A stretch of 64,000 bases of DNA from Lachnospiraceae bacterium UBA3632 (GTDB taxonomy: Bacteria; Bacillota; Clostridia; Lachnospirales; Lachnospiraceae): positions 45,632 to 109,631 of the forward strand of contig DFKZ01000030.1 in NCBI GenBank assembly GCA_002373975.1, in the 5' to 3' direction. The notes beneath the pieces were generated by a model. It was not told the origin of the DNA, did no database searches, and saw only the letters and a program-made list of their open reading frames with translations. The translations under genes and the position numbers were made by a program. Below, piece by piece: positions 9,130 through 17,686 of this stretch; positions within the stretch are counted from its first letter, which is position 1, and each line of letters opens with the position of its first letter.

Positions 9130-10947
9130 TCATAGACAGGGTGTAATCCTGCAGGTAAAGCTGCCATGTTCGCGGATTTCGGGGGCGGACAGCTTTTTTT
9201 CGGTCTGGTTCCACTTGTTCCCTGAGAGAAGATCTTTAACCGCATAACTTCCGGCTCCGATAAAGGCATCGCGGTCTTTCATTTTCCCGCCTATCATCGA
9301 CACGATCCTGTCAAAAGGTATTTCCGCCTTCTCTGTCCGGATCTGTCCGCTCAGATTTATAAAAGAGACGGCCAGACTTCCGTCTGCAAGGGGCTTTGCC
9401 AGGATATCAAGCCTGTTATCGTTTCTGATGTACTCTTTGTCGGGCTCGGCTGATCCGGTGCTGGTCCATACTCTCTTGGCCTGTACGCCCAAGGGATCCT
9501 GGCTCAGAGCGATAATATCTTCATTTGCGATGATCCTGTATATCTCGTCACCCTTCTGAACTCTTCTGAGGTCAAGCCCAAGCATAAGAGGAGAATTCAT
9601 CATGCACCACATGGTAAAATGCGTCTCACACATGGTCATGTCAAGGCCATCCATACCGATCATCAGCATATCGGGATCGTTCCAGCCTTTATCAAGTCCC
9701 GAATATTCGTCCATTATCACTGCCTTGTTGTACTGAGCGCATACACCGGTGGTATAATCGCTCTCCCACGCGCCGTGACCGGGATTACCGTCGGAACCGA
9801 CCTGGAAGGTGATGTCGTTAAGGATCCTCCAGGAATCGCCCACCTTGTATCCCCAATTCTGAGGCTGAGTCTTTCCCCATTCACATATCGAAAGGATCAC
9901 ATCATGAGAGGAATCCGCTTCATTAAAGCCTCTAAGAAGCTCTGCATACGAGATGAGGGTGTTTTCCTGACGGCGATGGTTCATCAGGCGGATGGTGTTT
10001 TCTCCCGGAAAGAGTGAGATCTTAATGGGAGAAGAAAAAACAAAGCTTTCTTTATCCGGTGTTTCCGGAAGCTCTTCATCAAAGAAAAGAATTGAGTTTT
10101 CGCCCTCAAAGGCCACTACCTGCAGCCATGACCCGGTTCCGGGCTCCCTGCCGGCGGCATATTCGACCACAAGTAAAGCGTCCTCTTTTTCTTTTACAAG
10201 ATCGCCGGGATCAAAGGTAAATACCAGCTCTCCGCTCATATCTCCCACCGGAGAGTTGTCCGGTCCGGTTCCGTCAAAGGTTCCTATGTCTGTGGCGTAT
10301 TTGAATGTACCGTCTTCCGATTCCGCAAACCGTGCACCGCAGCCTGTAAGCCTTCCCTCCTCAGCCCGAATGGTGAATTCTTTTCCCGCAACGGAAATCC
10401 TGACAGACTTTATGTTGGGTGCGTAAACAAATCTTGCATTTTCCGGATTTGAAAAGGTGGCGTTGTCAAACATGTAATAGCAGTTATCCACCTTGATAAA
10501 ATCCACACTCCAGTCAAGGTAAGTACGGGCATCGTCTGTTTCATGACCGTATGTTCCCACGGCAGCACCTGCACAGAGGTTTGTTCCGATGTCATTGTAC
10601 ATTCCGAACTTCAGCCCTTTTGCATGGATGTAATCCGCAAGTGCTCTGAATCCGGAGGGGAATTTGACCGGTTCGTTGGAAAGAAAGCCTCCTTCGCGTT
10701 CCGGCTTATAGCAACCGTCATCGAGTACAACATATTTATATCCCAGCTTATCCAGTCCGAGCTCGATGATCTTATCTGCCATTGTCCTGGTCAGAGCCTC
10801 GGTGTTCTCACTGCCGAAGGCATTCCAGCTGTTCCATCCCATTGCGGGAAGGTGGTTTTTTTTCTTATTATAGAGAACGCTTCCGTTTTTGAATAAATCA
10901 AAACGGAAGCTGTCATTTTTGATAGGTGCGGGCGTATAGTTGTCCAT
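9130..10947 (-). CDS. GH27 alpha-galactosidase with an inserted beta-rich domain
   Basis: 605 aa, no signal peptide, so cytoplasmic. Releases alpha-galactose from oligosaccharides. GH27 signatures: MGWNSWNAFG (36-45), LDDGC (75-79), nucleophile Asp154 in IKVDNC, CEWGKTQPQNWG (355-366) and acid/base Asp378 in SWRILNDI, with a C-terminal beta sandwich. Normally the DNC strand is followed within about 40 residues by the CEWG strand. Here about 195 residues separate them, and roughly 170-330 look like a separate beta-sandwich module (VRISVAGKEF, GELVFTFDPGD, SWLQVVAFEG) resembling a carbohydrate-binding fold. GGAGG lies 8 bases before the ATG. It is 21 bases downstream of the sugar-sensing cyclase gene; galK and galT lie further along. 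Confidence 0.9.
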   Translation of the reverse strand: MDNYTPAPIKNDSFRFDLFKNGSVLYNKKKNHLPAMGWNSWNAFGSENTEALTRTMADKIIELGLDKLGYKYVVLDDGCYKPEREGGFLSNEPVKFPSGFRALADYIHAKGLKFGMYNDIGTNLCAGAAVGTYGHETDDARTYLDWSVDFIKVDNCYYMFDNATFSNPENARFVYAPNIKSVRISVAGKEFTIRAEEGRLTGCGARFAESEDGTFKYATDIGTFDGTGPDNSPVGDMSGELVFTFDPGDLVKEKEDALLVVEYAAGREPGTGSWLQVVAFEGENSILFFDEELPETPDKESFVFSSPIKISLFPGENTIRLMNHRRQENTLISYAELLRGFNEADSSHDVILSICEWGKTQPQNWGYKVGDSWRILNDITFQVGSDGNPGHGAWESDYTTGVCAQYNKAVIMDEYSGLDKGWNDPDMLMIGMDGLDMTMCETHFTMWCMMNSPLMLGLDLRRVQKGDEIYRIIANEDIIALSQDPLGVQAKRVWTSTGSAEPDKEYIRNDNRLDILAKPLADGSLAVSFINLSGQIRTEKAEIPFDRIVSMIGGKMKDRDAFIGAGSYAVKDLLSGNKWNQTEKKLSAPEIREHGSFTCRITPCL

Positions 10948-10968
10948 TACAGAATCCTCCGGATATTA

Positions 10969-12894
10969 TCAGGATATCAGTCCCATTTCCCGGTGAGCGC
11001 GTTCTTTTTCTTTATACATCGATTCATCCGCTATACGTATATAGGTGTCGATATCACTGTTGTCATCGGGATTGATAACGCAATATCCCACGCTTGCCGA
11101 AAGATTAAAGACCGCTTTAAGCTTGGTGGTTATCTTCTTGAGAGAAGTGTTGAATGCTTTTCTGTAATCCTCGATGGTCTTTCCTTCCTCATAGGAGCCG
11201 ACGGCAATAAATTCATCTCCGCCGTATCTGCCAAACATCCACTTATCCGAAAGGGACTCTCTCATGGCGCTGGCGGTAGCCTTTATGGCAAGATCTCCGT
11301 TTAAGTGACCGTATTCATCATTTATCAGCTTCATGCAGTTTATGTCAAAGAAAAGGAGCATAGTGCGTCTGCCGGCTTCTTTCTCCGTCTGAATGAAGGC
11401 GTACAGGACATTGTCACATCCCATACGGTTGTACATATCAGTAAGGAAATCAGTCATATAGATCTGATTAAGCTTGGCATTGGTGCGCTTTAAGAATATG
11501 TTATGCCTGATATTGATGAAAAGCGTGTCAAGGTTATTGATCCACCGCTTAAACTGCAGGGTGGAAAGGATCTCGGGGGTGTTCTTTACAGCCAGATAAC
11601 CGATAAGGTGAGCCCTGTTAACAAGGGCGGCGAATACAAAGATATCCGATCTGTCCGGATCCGGTTCGTATCCCGGATAGAACTCGTTGGAGTCATATGT
11701 ACGCTGAGGAATGGATTCACTGTTCCTGCGCTCGTACATAATATCCATTTCACCTTTAAAATCTCTGACTTTTGAAATGTATTCCTCATCCTCGGCTTCG
11801 AAGAGAAGAGGACTGGTGCAGATGCAGTAATCTTTGCCGAAGAAATCCTCATGTCCCCAGCGGTCCTTGGCATATTGGAAGAATCCTTCTTTGTCTTCCA
11901 CGAGGGACATTTCGATATGGACTCTCTGGAAGAAGAAGCCGATCATGTCCGTATTGGTGGAATCGGAATAAATATTTCGGACTCTTTCAAGGCGCACCTC
12001 CACCGCCTCCGGATTGGGAGTGCATCCGCAGCTTTCCGAAGGGATGAACTTGGAGGGATATATGGTTTTGGAGCTGCTGTCATGCTTTTCGATCTGACGG
12101 AGAGCCTCCTCATACAGGTATTCACCCATATGATCCCACTGTCTGGATACCGTGGCTACAAGGGGATATGAAGTCTGAGCCTCATGGACATTGTCAAATC
12201 CTGTAACTATCACATCTCCGGGAACATCTATACCATGTTGATGAAGATGGCTTATGACACCGAGAGCCATCAGGTCGTTGGCGCACACAAAGGCATCCGG
12301 AAGGGGCTTTTTCTCCTCCAGCCAAGCGTTGATCGCCTTCCCGGCATTGTAAAAACCGAAATCTCCCGCCAAAACATCATACAACTCAAGGCCGGATTCG
12401 GCCAAAGCATGCTCAAGGGCTTTACGTCTCTCCGCGCACTCCACATTTCCGGCATTACCGCGCACATAGATAACTTTTTTTACGTTATGTTCCTCGATAA
12501 GGTGTCTGGCCAGGTCATAGATCCCCTGATAGTTGCTGGTACCGACAAGAGCCATTCCGGGAAGCTTTACCTCGGATGAGATAAAGGGAATGTGTGCATT
12601 TTTAACAAGGGATTTGATCTTCTTTATTTCGTTCTCGGAATTAAATGTGTTGGCCAGAACTATCGCGGCATCGAACTGCGACAGATCGGCAAGATCAAAT
12701 ACTTTTAGCTGGTTCTCCTTAACGACATCCTCTTCATGAGGAAGGATAAAGGAGGTGTAAATGAATATATCGGTATTGTCCCGGGCGGCTCTTTTTTTGA
12801 GACTGTCAATAACAAGGCCAAGGTACTCGGCACTCCAGCCGTTTGCAAAAACCGCCATCTTTAGTTTTTTGTCTTTTCCCACAGAATCTCTCAT
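10969..12894 (-). CDS. Diguanylate cyclase with LacI-type sugar-binding sensor domain
   Basis: 641 aa. Residues about 10-295 form a periplasmic-binding-protein fold of the LacI/GalR effector type: KMAVFANGW start, PDAFVCANDLMALGV, DVIVTGFDN and a closing ESCGC. There is no helix-turn-helix before it and no signal peptide or membrane segment, so it is a cytoplasmic sensor. Residues about 310-460 are a linker or second sensor region. The C-terminal GGDEF domain has an intact RYGGDEF (558-562 for GGDEF) and so should make c-di-GMP from two GTP; no RxxD inhibitory site is evident at the expected position. Neighbours are the alpha-galactosidase (21 bases downstream) and trxA (7 bases upstream). 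Ligand unknown; a galactoside or galactose is my inference. Confidence 0.88.
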   Translation of the reverse strand: MRDSVGKDKKLKMAVFANGWSAEYLGLVIDSLKKRAARDNTDIFIYTSFILPHEEDVVKENQLKVFDLADLSQFDAAIVLANTFNSENEIKKIKSLVKNAHIPFISSEVKLPGMALVGTSNYQGIYDLARHLIEEHNVKKVIYVRGNAGNVECAERRKALEHALAESGLELYDVLAGDFGFYNAGKAINAWLEEKKPLPDAFVCANDLMALGVISHLHQHGIDVPGDVIVTGFDNVHEAQTSYPLVATVSRQWDHMGEYLYEEALRQIEKHDSSSKTIYPSKFIPSESCGCTPNPEAVEVRLERVRNIYSDSTNTDMIGFFFQRVHIEMSLVEDKEGFFQYAKDRWGHEDFFGKDYCICTSPLLFEAEDEEYISKVRDFKGEMDIMYERRNSESIPQRTYDSNEFYPGYEPDPDRSDIFVFAALVNRAHLIGYLAVKNTPEILSTLQFKRWINNLDTLFINIRHNIFLKRTNAKLNQIYMTDFLTDMYNRMGCDNVLYAFIQTEKEAGRRTMLLFFDINCMKLINDEYGHLNGDLAIKATASAMRESLSDKWMFGRYGGDEFIAVGSYEEGKTIEDYRKAFNTSLKKITTKLKAVFNLSASVGYCVINPDDNSDIDTYIRIADESMYKEKERAHREMGLIS

Positions 12895-12901
12895 ACCCTG
12901 A

Positions 12902-13216
12902 TTAAATCCCGAAAAATGCGATCAGATCATCCTTTGATTTTAATCCGACGGAAGTATTTGCGATCTCTCCGTTCTTGAAAAGGATAACGGTAGGGATGCT
13001 CTGGATATTATATTTAGCCGCAATTTCCATTTCGGCATCCACATTGAGCTTACATACCTTCACGGAATCGGCCTTTTCATCTGCGATCTGAGCGATAATG
13101 GGTCCCAGCTTTTTACAGGGTCCGCACCATTCGGCCCAGAAATCAACGATAACGGGCTTGTCTGAATTAAGTACTTCTGTTTCAAAATTGTCTTTGTTTA
13201 AAATGATCTCTGCCAT
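12902..13216 (-). CDS. trxA: Thioredoxin
   Basis: 104 aa, typical thioredoxin length. The redox motif WCGPC follows VDFWAEWCGPC, and the cis-proline loop is SIPTVILF. Reduces protein disulfides in the cytoplasm, recycled by the reductase encoded just upstream (63 bases away on the same strand). AGAGG lies 7 bases before the ATG. The stop is only 7 bases from the next gene, the sugar-sensing cyclase, so the transcript probably continues into it. Confidence 0.97.
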   Translation of the reverse strand: MAEIILNKDNFETEVLNSDKPVIVDFWAEWCGPCKKLGPIIAQIADEKADSVKVCKLNVDAEMEIAAKYNIQSIPTVILFKNGEIANTSVGLKSKDDLIAFFGI

Positions 13217-13279
13217 AATTTACCTCTTTTCTGAATGTGTAGTAACGATTGATGAGTAGCGTGCGAAAGATTTCGCGTA

Positions 13280-14185
13280 TTACAGGCTGCTGATATAATG
13301 AGCAGCGTTTGACAGGGCGTTGGCACCGTCCGAAACGGCTGTAACTACCTGACGCAGGGTTTTGGTCCTGACATCGCCTGCGGCAAAGAATCCCGGAGCG
13401 TTCGTCCTGCCGGATTCGTCTGCGATGATATAACCCGCCGGGTCAAGATCAACAATACCTTCGACGTATCTGGTAACCGGAACCGAGCCTGCTGCGATGA
13501 AGATTCCGTTAATATCAAGAGTTCTGCCGTCCACAAGCTTAACCGCGTTCACACTGCCGTCGCCAAGTATCTCGGCTACCTGTGAATTGAGCACCAGCTC
13601 GATATTTTCCTTTTCTTTTACTTTTTTAACAGTTATCTCTGCAGCCCTGAAAGCGTCTCTTCTGTGTATCAGATAAACCTTTTCGCAGAGCCCTGCGAGA
13701 TAAAGAGCGTCATCGAGTGCGGTATCGCCGCCTCCGACAACAGCGGTGGTCTTTCCTCTGTAGAATGCACCGTCACAGGTTGCGCAGTAGGAAACACCCT
13801 TTGCGGAGAATTCTTCTTCTCCGGGGACTCCCAAATGCCTGTGAACAGCGCCGGCCGCATAGATAACGGCTTTTGATTCGTAAGTCTCACCCTTTGCGGT
13901 GGTGACTGTCCAGTGTTTGTCCGCTGTATCCTGTTTGATCTCGGTGACTGTAGCTTCAACGAAGTTTACTCCGAAATCCGATGCGTGCGTGCGGAATGTT
14001 TCTCCCATACTGTAGCCGTCAAGGCCGGGGAGGCCAAGATAATTGTCGACTTTGCTGCTTAGAGCAATCTGTCCGGTTCCTTCAAATTCTTTTTCGATCA
14101 CGATAAGATCAAGATTGGCACGTATACCGTACACTGCTGCGGATAATCCCGCCGGTCCGCTGCCGATGATAATAAGATCTAGCAT
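13280..14185 (-). CDS. trxB: Thioredoxin reductase (NADPH)
   Basis: 301 aa from the chosen ATG. FAD-binding GSGPAGLSAA near the N-terminus, redox-active CATC in SYCATCDGAF, NADPH fold VVGGGDTALDDAL, and the C-terminal FAAGDVRTKTLRQV. Transfers electrons from NADPH to TrxA, encoded directly downstream. The start at 14185 is set by GGAGG 4 bases upstream; the longer frame to 14209 would include the ribosome site and adds only eight unconserved residues. A likely promoter lies at 14270-14298. Confidence 0.97.
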   Translation of the reverse strand: MLDLIIIGSGPAGLSAAVYGIRANLDLIVIEKEFEGTGQIALSSKVDNYLGLPGLDGYSMGETFRTHASDFGVNFVEATVTEIKQDTADKHWTVTTAKGETYESKAVIYAAGAVHRHLGVPGEEEFSAKGVSYCATCDGAFYRGKTTAVVGGGDTALDDALYLAGLCEKVYLIHRRDAFRAAEITVKKVKEKENIELVLNSQVAEILGDGSVNAVKLVDGRTLDINGIFIAAGSVPVTRYVEGIVDLDPAGYIIADESGRTNAPGFFAAGDVRTKTLRQVVTAVSDGANALSNAAHYISSL

Positions 14186-14269
14186 AATGCCTCCTATCTT
14201 TCTAAACAAGTAAAACAGCCTTTGGGTTCCTGACTCACCGGATTGCCGGCAGAGTCGTATATTACCTTA

Positions 14270-14298
14270 ATTATACAATCAAACCCGAGAGAGTGCTA
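14270..14298 (-). promoter_or_regulatory. Putative promoter of trxB-trxA
   Basis: On the minus strand a perfect TATAAT lies at 14270-14275. Seventeen bases upstream is TAGCAC (14293-14298), a poor -35 match. The predicted transcript would start near 14263 and have an 80-base leader before trxB. The -10 is strong and the -35 weak, so an activator may be involved. Confidence 0.4.
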
Positions 14299-14317
14299 CT
14301 ACCCTTTATGAAAAACA

Positions 14318-14366
14318 TCGAAAAAAGAAATGTGACCGGAACTGAGGTCATGACAGTTCCGATCAC
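14318..14366 (-). terminator. Rho-independent terminator after the TlpA-like gene
   Basis: Positions 14332-14343 and 14355-14366 form a 12-bp stem (one G-U pair on the minus strand) around an 11-base loop. On the minus strand it is followed by a T-rich run (14318-14331). It ends the ogg/tlpA-like transcript about 80 bases past the stop at 14447, separating it from the trxB promoter. A second, shorter hairpin (arms AGAGTC and GACTCT) lies between it and the gene. Confidence 0.7.
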
Positions 14367-14446
14367 TGTAAGAGGCGGGATGTTTGCAGAGTCCGCCAGA
14401 CTCTTCGGGTTCCTTTATATGAGAAGGAAATGATCCCTTAATGAGT

Positions 14447-15274
14447 TTAATCCAGAAGAGATAATACTGCATCTTTGTAGGTGCCGTAAGCATCGGAGGG
14501 GGCACCTACATATATATATTTAACTATCCCGTGTTGGATTATTACGGTGTAGGGTACGTAATCGGTAGGATAATAATCGCTGACCGTATAATCAGTATCA
14601 TATCCGATGTTAAAATTGTACCCGTTATCGCTTACAAAATTGTCAACGGTGCCGGTGTCTTCTCCCAGGTTTACGCATACTACCGTAAAGTTTTCGATGC
14701 CTTCCGAGGCAAGTTCCGCTATCTCGGGCATCTCACCCACGCAGGGAGGGCACCATGTGGCCCAGAAATTCACCATCACCACACCGTAGTCATAATCCGA
14801 AAGTGTGAACGTGCCGCCGTTTGTAAGGCTGACGGTAAAGTCGGGGGCGATGCTTCCCTCCGAGAGTTCGGTTGGATTACCGTATCCCGTGTTGGCATTC
14901 GGCCTGTCGGAGGGATCGAAGGTAAGCTCGTAATCCTTAGGTGCATCACCGGGAGTATTATCGGCAGACTCCGTCGACGAGGGTTCGCTGCCGCCTATGG
15001 TTATATCGGGGCCCGCTACATCCGTGGTTTCCGACGTGGTCGTGGTAGATTCCCCGGCGGTAGCTTCGCTTTCTGTATCATCCGGCATTTCCACATCAGC
15101 TGTGGGAGTGCCGGTTTCTTTTTCGTCATCATCTTTTACGTGACTGCCCGAATTTATGGGGCCGCCTTGCTGCTGCCCGGCAATATCCGAGATAATTCCG
15201 CATCCGCTGAGGGAAAGGATCTGTGCTGTGCTAAGGGTTAAGGCGAGTGCTATTCCCGCTATCTTTTTTTTCAT
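14447..15274 (-). CDS. TlpA/ResA-like thioredoxin-fold lipoprotein
   Basis: 275 aa. Signal peptide with lipobox LSGC; Cys25 is the predicted lipidated residue, anchoring the protein outside the membrane. Residues 30-135 are a Thr/Ser/Asp/Glu-rich spacer. The thioredoxin domain (about 140-275) has WCPPC (174-178) in NFWATWCPPC and the cis-Pro loop VPYTVI. The family reduces or handles extracytoplasmic disulfides, for example in cytochrome maturation or oxidative-stress repair; the electron donor here is unknown since no CcdA is seen in the window. AAGGAG is 9 bases upstream of the ATG. The DNA glycosylase gene ends 14 bases before it, suggesting an operon. Confidence 0.9.
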   Translation of the reverse strand: MKKKIAGIALALTLSTAQILSLSGCGIISDIAGQQQGGPINSGSHVKDDDEKETGTPTADVEMPDDTESEATAGESTTTTSETTDVAGPDITIGGSEPSSTESADNTPGDAPKDYELTFDPSDRPNANTGYGNPTELSEGSIAPDFTVSLTNGGTFTLSDYDYGVVMVNFWATWCPPCVGEMPEIAELASEGIENFTVVCVNLGEDTGTVDNFVSDNGYNFNIGYDTDYTVSDYYPTDYVPYTVIIQHGIVKYIYVGAPSDAYGTYKDAVLSLLD

Positions 15275-15288
15275 GTTTGTAAGTCTCC

Positions 15289-16134
15289 TTAAAAGTTATC
15301 CTTGTGAGTAAGTGCGTAATAGAATATGTATTGCTGCATGATACCGGCATTTTCTCCGTATGAAGGGAAGGGGTTCACGCCGGAATAGTATTTTTCGATA
15401 ACTTTAGCGATCCAGGTGTCCACAGGCGCCGCCTCTGTCTTGCCGTATGCAAAAAGGCATATGCAGTTTGAGACCTTGTCGCCAACCCCTTTTATTTCCT
15501 TCAGGCGAAGGAACAGTTCATCATATTCAAAGGAATAAAGGCCATAAGGCTTAATTTCATCCCTTGAAACCCGGGAGACCGCATCGATAATATAAGGGAC
15601 GCGGTAGCCCAGACCACAGTCTTTGAGCTCGGCTTCAGTGGCTTTGGACAGTTCTTTTGCGGAAGGGAAAAGGAATAAAGTCTCCTTTCCCGTGTCAACA
15701 CAAGTTCCGAATCTGCGGCAGATCTCTTCGATCGATCTTTTGATCGCCGGAATACTCTTTCTTTGGGAGATAATGAAAGAAATTATCATTTCCCAAGGAT
15801 CCTGACGGAGTATACGCAGCCCCTTTCCGTTTTTGCAGGCCTCATTCAAAAAGGTATCGGAGGCGGGAACGAGCTTTCTGATCGAAGAGTAATCACGGGA
15901 AAGGTCAAAATAATCGGCCCAGATACCATTCCACTTTTTGATATCGGAACATGACCCGGAAGCGGAGAATGTGCTGATCTCGTAATCCTTCCCCGAGAGC
16001 TTTCGGATGTAGAGTATCTCAGAGCCGCTGATAAAGCGAAAGGTACCGTTTTCCAAGGGCTTTATTCTGAAGCTCTGGCCGCTGTCTGCGATTTTTTTGA
16101 GGTCGAAGTCGTCCGAAATGGTTACGGTAGTCAT
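15289..16134 (-). CDS. ogg: 8-oxoguanine DNA glycosylase (OGG1 family)
   Basis: 281 aa. Starts with an OGG-type N-terminal domain (SGQSFRI), then the helix-hairpin-helix-GPD fold: KGVGDKVSNCICLFAYG with the Schiff-base lysine, and the catalytic aspartate in APVDTWI. Removes oxidised guanine from DNA and can nick the strand. The PWEMIISFIISQR helix is typical of the bacterial OGG1 type. It is the first gene of the minus-strand run and is followed closely by the thiol-redox lipoprotein, giving an oxidative-damage theme together with trxA and trxB. Confidence 0.88.
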   Translation of the reverse strand: MTTVTISDDFDLKKIADSGQSFRIKPLENGTFRFISGSEILYIRKLSGKDYEISTFSASGSCSDIKKWNGIWADYFDLSRDYSSIRKLVPASDTFLNEACKNGKGLRILRQDPWEMIISFIISQRKSIPAIKRSIEEICRRFGTCVDTGKETLFLFPSAKELSKATEAELKDCGLGYRVPYIIDAVSRVSRDEIKPYGLYSFEYDELFLRLKEIKGVGDKVSNCICLFAYGKTEAAPVDTWIAKVIEKYYSGVNPFPSYGENAGIMQQYIFYYALTHKDNF

Positions 16135-16180
16135 ATCGGCATTAATATTTTCCTTGATTTTAGACAGATTTTAAGCAATA

Positions 16181-16213
16181 ATTATATGGTAGTTTTTATG
16201 CCCATTTGGGCAT
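16181..16213 (-). promoter_or_regulatory. Possible ogg promoter with overlapping palindromic operator
   Basis: A TATAAT -10 on the minus strand lies at 16181-16186. Where the -35 should be (16204-16209) there is no good match, but the site falls inside a perfect palindrome at 16198-16213 (arms ATGCCCA and TGGGCAT around TT). The palindrome sits between two divergent genes, so it could be a regulator site for either. This is inference from position and symmetry. Confidence 0.35.
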
Positions 16214-16291
16214 GAACTCTCACAGCTCAAAAGATATCACAAATGATGGATTTTGAAAAGGGTTTGCTGTAAGCGAGATCGGGAAGGACGT

Positions 16292-17641
16292 ATGAGCAGG
16301 ATATATATTTGTGACGATGACAAAATGGTTCTGAACATGCTATCAAGGGTACTTGGGGAACAAAACAGCGTGGAGACTGCCCAGAGCGTAGAGGAGCTAA
16401 TGAATCTGGTCGACCGGGAATCACCGGATCTTTTGCTTCTGGATTATCTGATGCCGGGGTGCAACGGTCTTCAGGGTCTGGAACTCCTTAAATCAAAGGG
16501 ATATCCCGACAGATTCTCCGTTATCATGATAACGGGAGAGCAGCAGCCTGAGCTGGAGATCACATCCCTTAACCTTGGCGTGGAGGACTTTATCAACAAG
16601 CCTTTTAAGCCGGATGTTCTCACCAAGAGAGTTCAGATGATCCTGGACAGAAAAGCCTCGCAGGAAGATATGAATCGTAAGATGGAAGAGATCACTTTCA
16701 AGTCGTTTCACGATTCAATGACGGGACTTTATAACAGGGAATATGCCGAAAAGAACATAGACAGACTTCTTGAAGAGACGGGAAAAGGTGCCTTTGCCAT
16801 GATAGATCTTGATAATTTCAAGTATCTTAATGACGCCTACGGACACCGCTCGGGGGATGACGCTATCTGTGTGGTGGCAGGTATTCTGGAAGAGGCGTCC
16901 AGGGACAAAGGTTTTTCTTTCAGACTCGGCGGAGACGAATTCGGTATTTTTCTGTATAAATATGAAACAAGGGCCGATGTGGAGAAGTTTATCACGGATC
17001 TGTTCGGGGAATACAACCGGCAGGCCGTGGAAAAGGACTTCCTTGTTAACTCATCACTTTCCATAGGTATTGCGATAGCATTTGATGACGGAAAGAGCTT
17101 TGAGGAGCTCTATGCTGCTGCGGACAAGGCTTTGTACTGTGCCAAGAGGGACGGAAAAAACGGGTATTGCTTTTATACCGCAGATTATACCGATACCGCA
17201 AGAAGCCGCGCGGAGGTTGTGGATATCAGACAGCTTCGCAAGCTGATAGAGGACAGAAAGGAAATACGTGACAGAAGAGGTATCTATAAGGTAGATTACC
17301 GCGAATTTCAGCGTATTTACAATTTTATCGAGAGATGTCTTGAAAGGACACATCAGACGGCTAAGCTGGTGATGGTTGCCTTGAACTGCGAACATGATGA
17401 GAATCCGAGGGACATTGAGATAAAGATGAAGAGTGTGGAGCAGGCCATAGCAGGGTCGCTTCGCCGCAATGATGTGGGAACAAGATACAGCATTACGCAG
17501 TATCTGCTCGTGCTGATAGATGTTCAGGAGGGCGCGATGGAAAACGTGATCGAGAACCGCATCAAAAAGAAGTATACCGAAATCTCCGGAAGAGACAGCG
17601 GTGAGCTGATATTTGAGGAGATGGACATAGAGGAAGAATAA
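16292..17641 (+). CDS. Response regulator with GGDEF diguanylate cyclase domain
   Basis: 449 aa. Residues 1-120 are a receiver domain with the acidic pocket CDDD (7-10), phospho-acceptor Asp51 (LLLLDYLMP) and Lys in NKPFKP. A helix leads to the GGDEF domain (about 140-300) with intact LGGDEF (GGDEF at 213-217); no RxxD inhibitory site is seen. The last 140 residues form a further domain (SLRRNDVGTRYS, QYLLVLIDV) that looks like a degenerate cyclase-type fold without GGDEF. The ATG at 16292 is preceded by AAGGA; a TTG at 16253 is the frame limit. No kinase is adjacent; the hybrid kinase three genes on is a possible partner. galK follows after 45 bases. Confidence 0.9.
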   Translation: MSRIYICDDDKMVLNMLSRVLGEQNSVETAQSVEELMNLVDRESPDLLLLDYLMPGCNGLQGLELLKSKGYPDRFSVIMITGEQQPELEITSLNLGVEDFINKPFKPDVLTKRVQMILDRKASQEDMNRKMEEITFKSFHDSMTGLYNREYAEKNIDRLLEETGKGAFAMIDLDNFKYLNDAYGHRSGDDAICVVAGILEEASRDKGFSFRLGGDEFGIFLYKYETRADVEKFITDLFGEYNRQAVEKDFLVNSSLSIGIAIAFDDGKSFEELYAAADKALYCAKRDGKNGYCFYTADYTDTARSRAEVVDIRQLRKLIEDRKEIRDRRGIYKVDYREFQRIYNFIERCLERTHQTAKLVMVALNCEHDENPRDIEIKMKSVEQAIAGSLRRNDVGTRYSITQYLLVLIDVQEGAMENVIENRIKKKYTEISGRDSGELIFEEMDIEEE

Positions 17642-17686
17642 GAGGAATAAATAGATTTGGATCATTTGATCCGGGAGAGGTTTGTC

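Noticed and set aside
14291..14299. GAGTGCTA resembling half of a CIRCE (HrcA) operator near trxB
   Set aside because: The matching TTAGCACTC arm nine bases away is absent, so it is not a CIRCE element.
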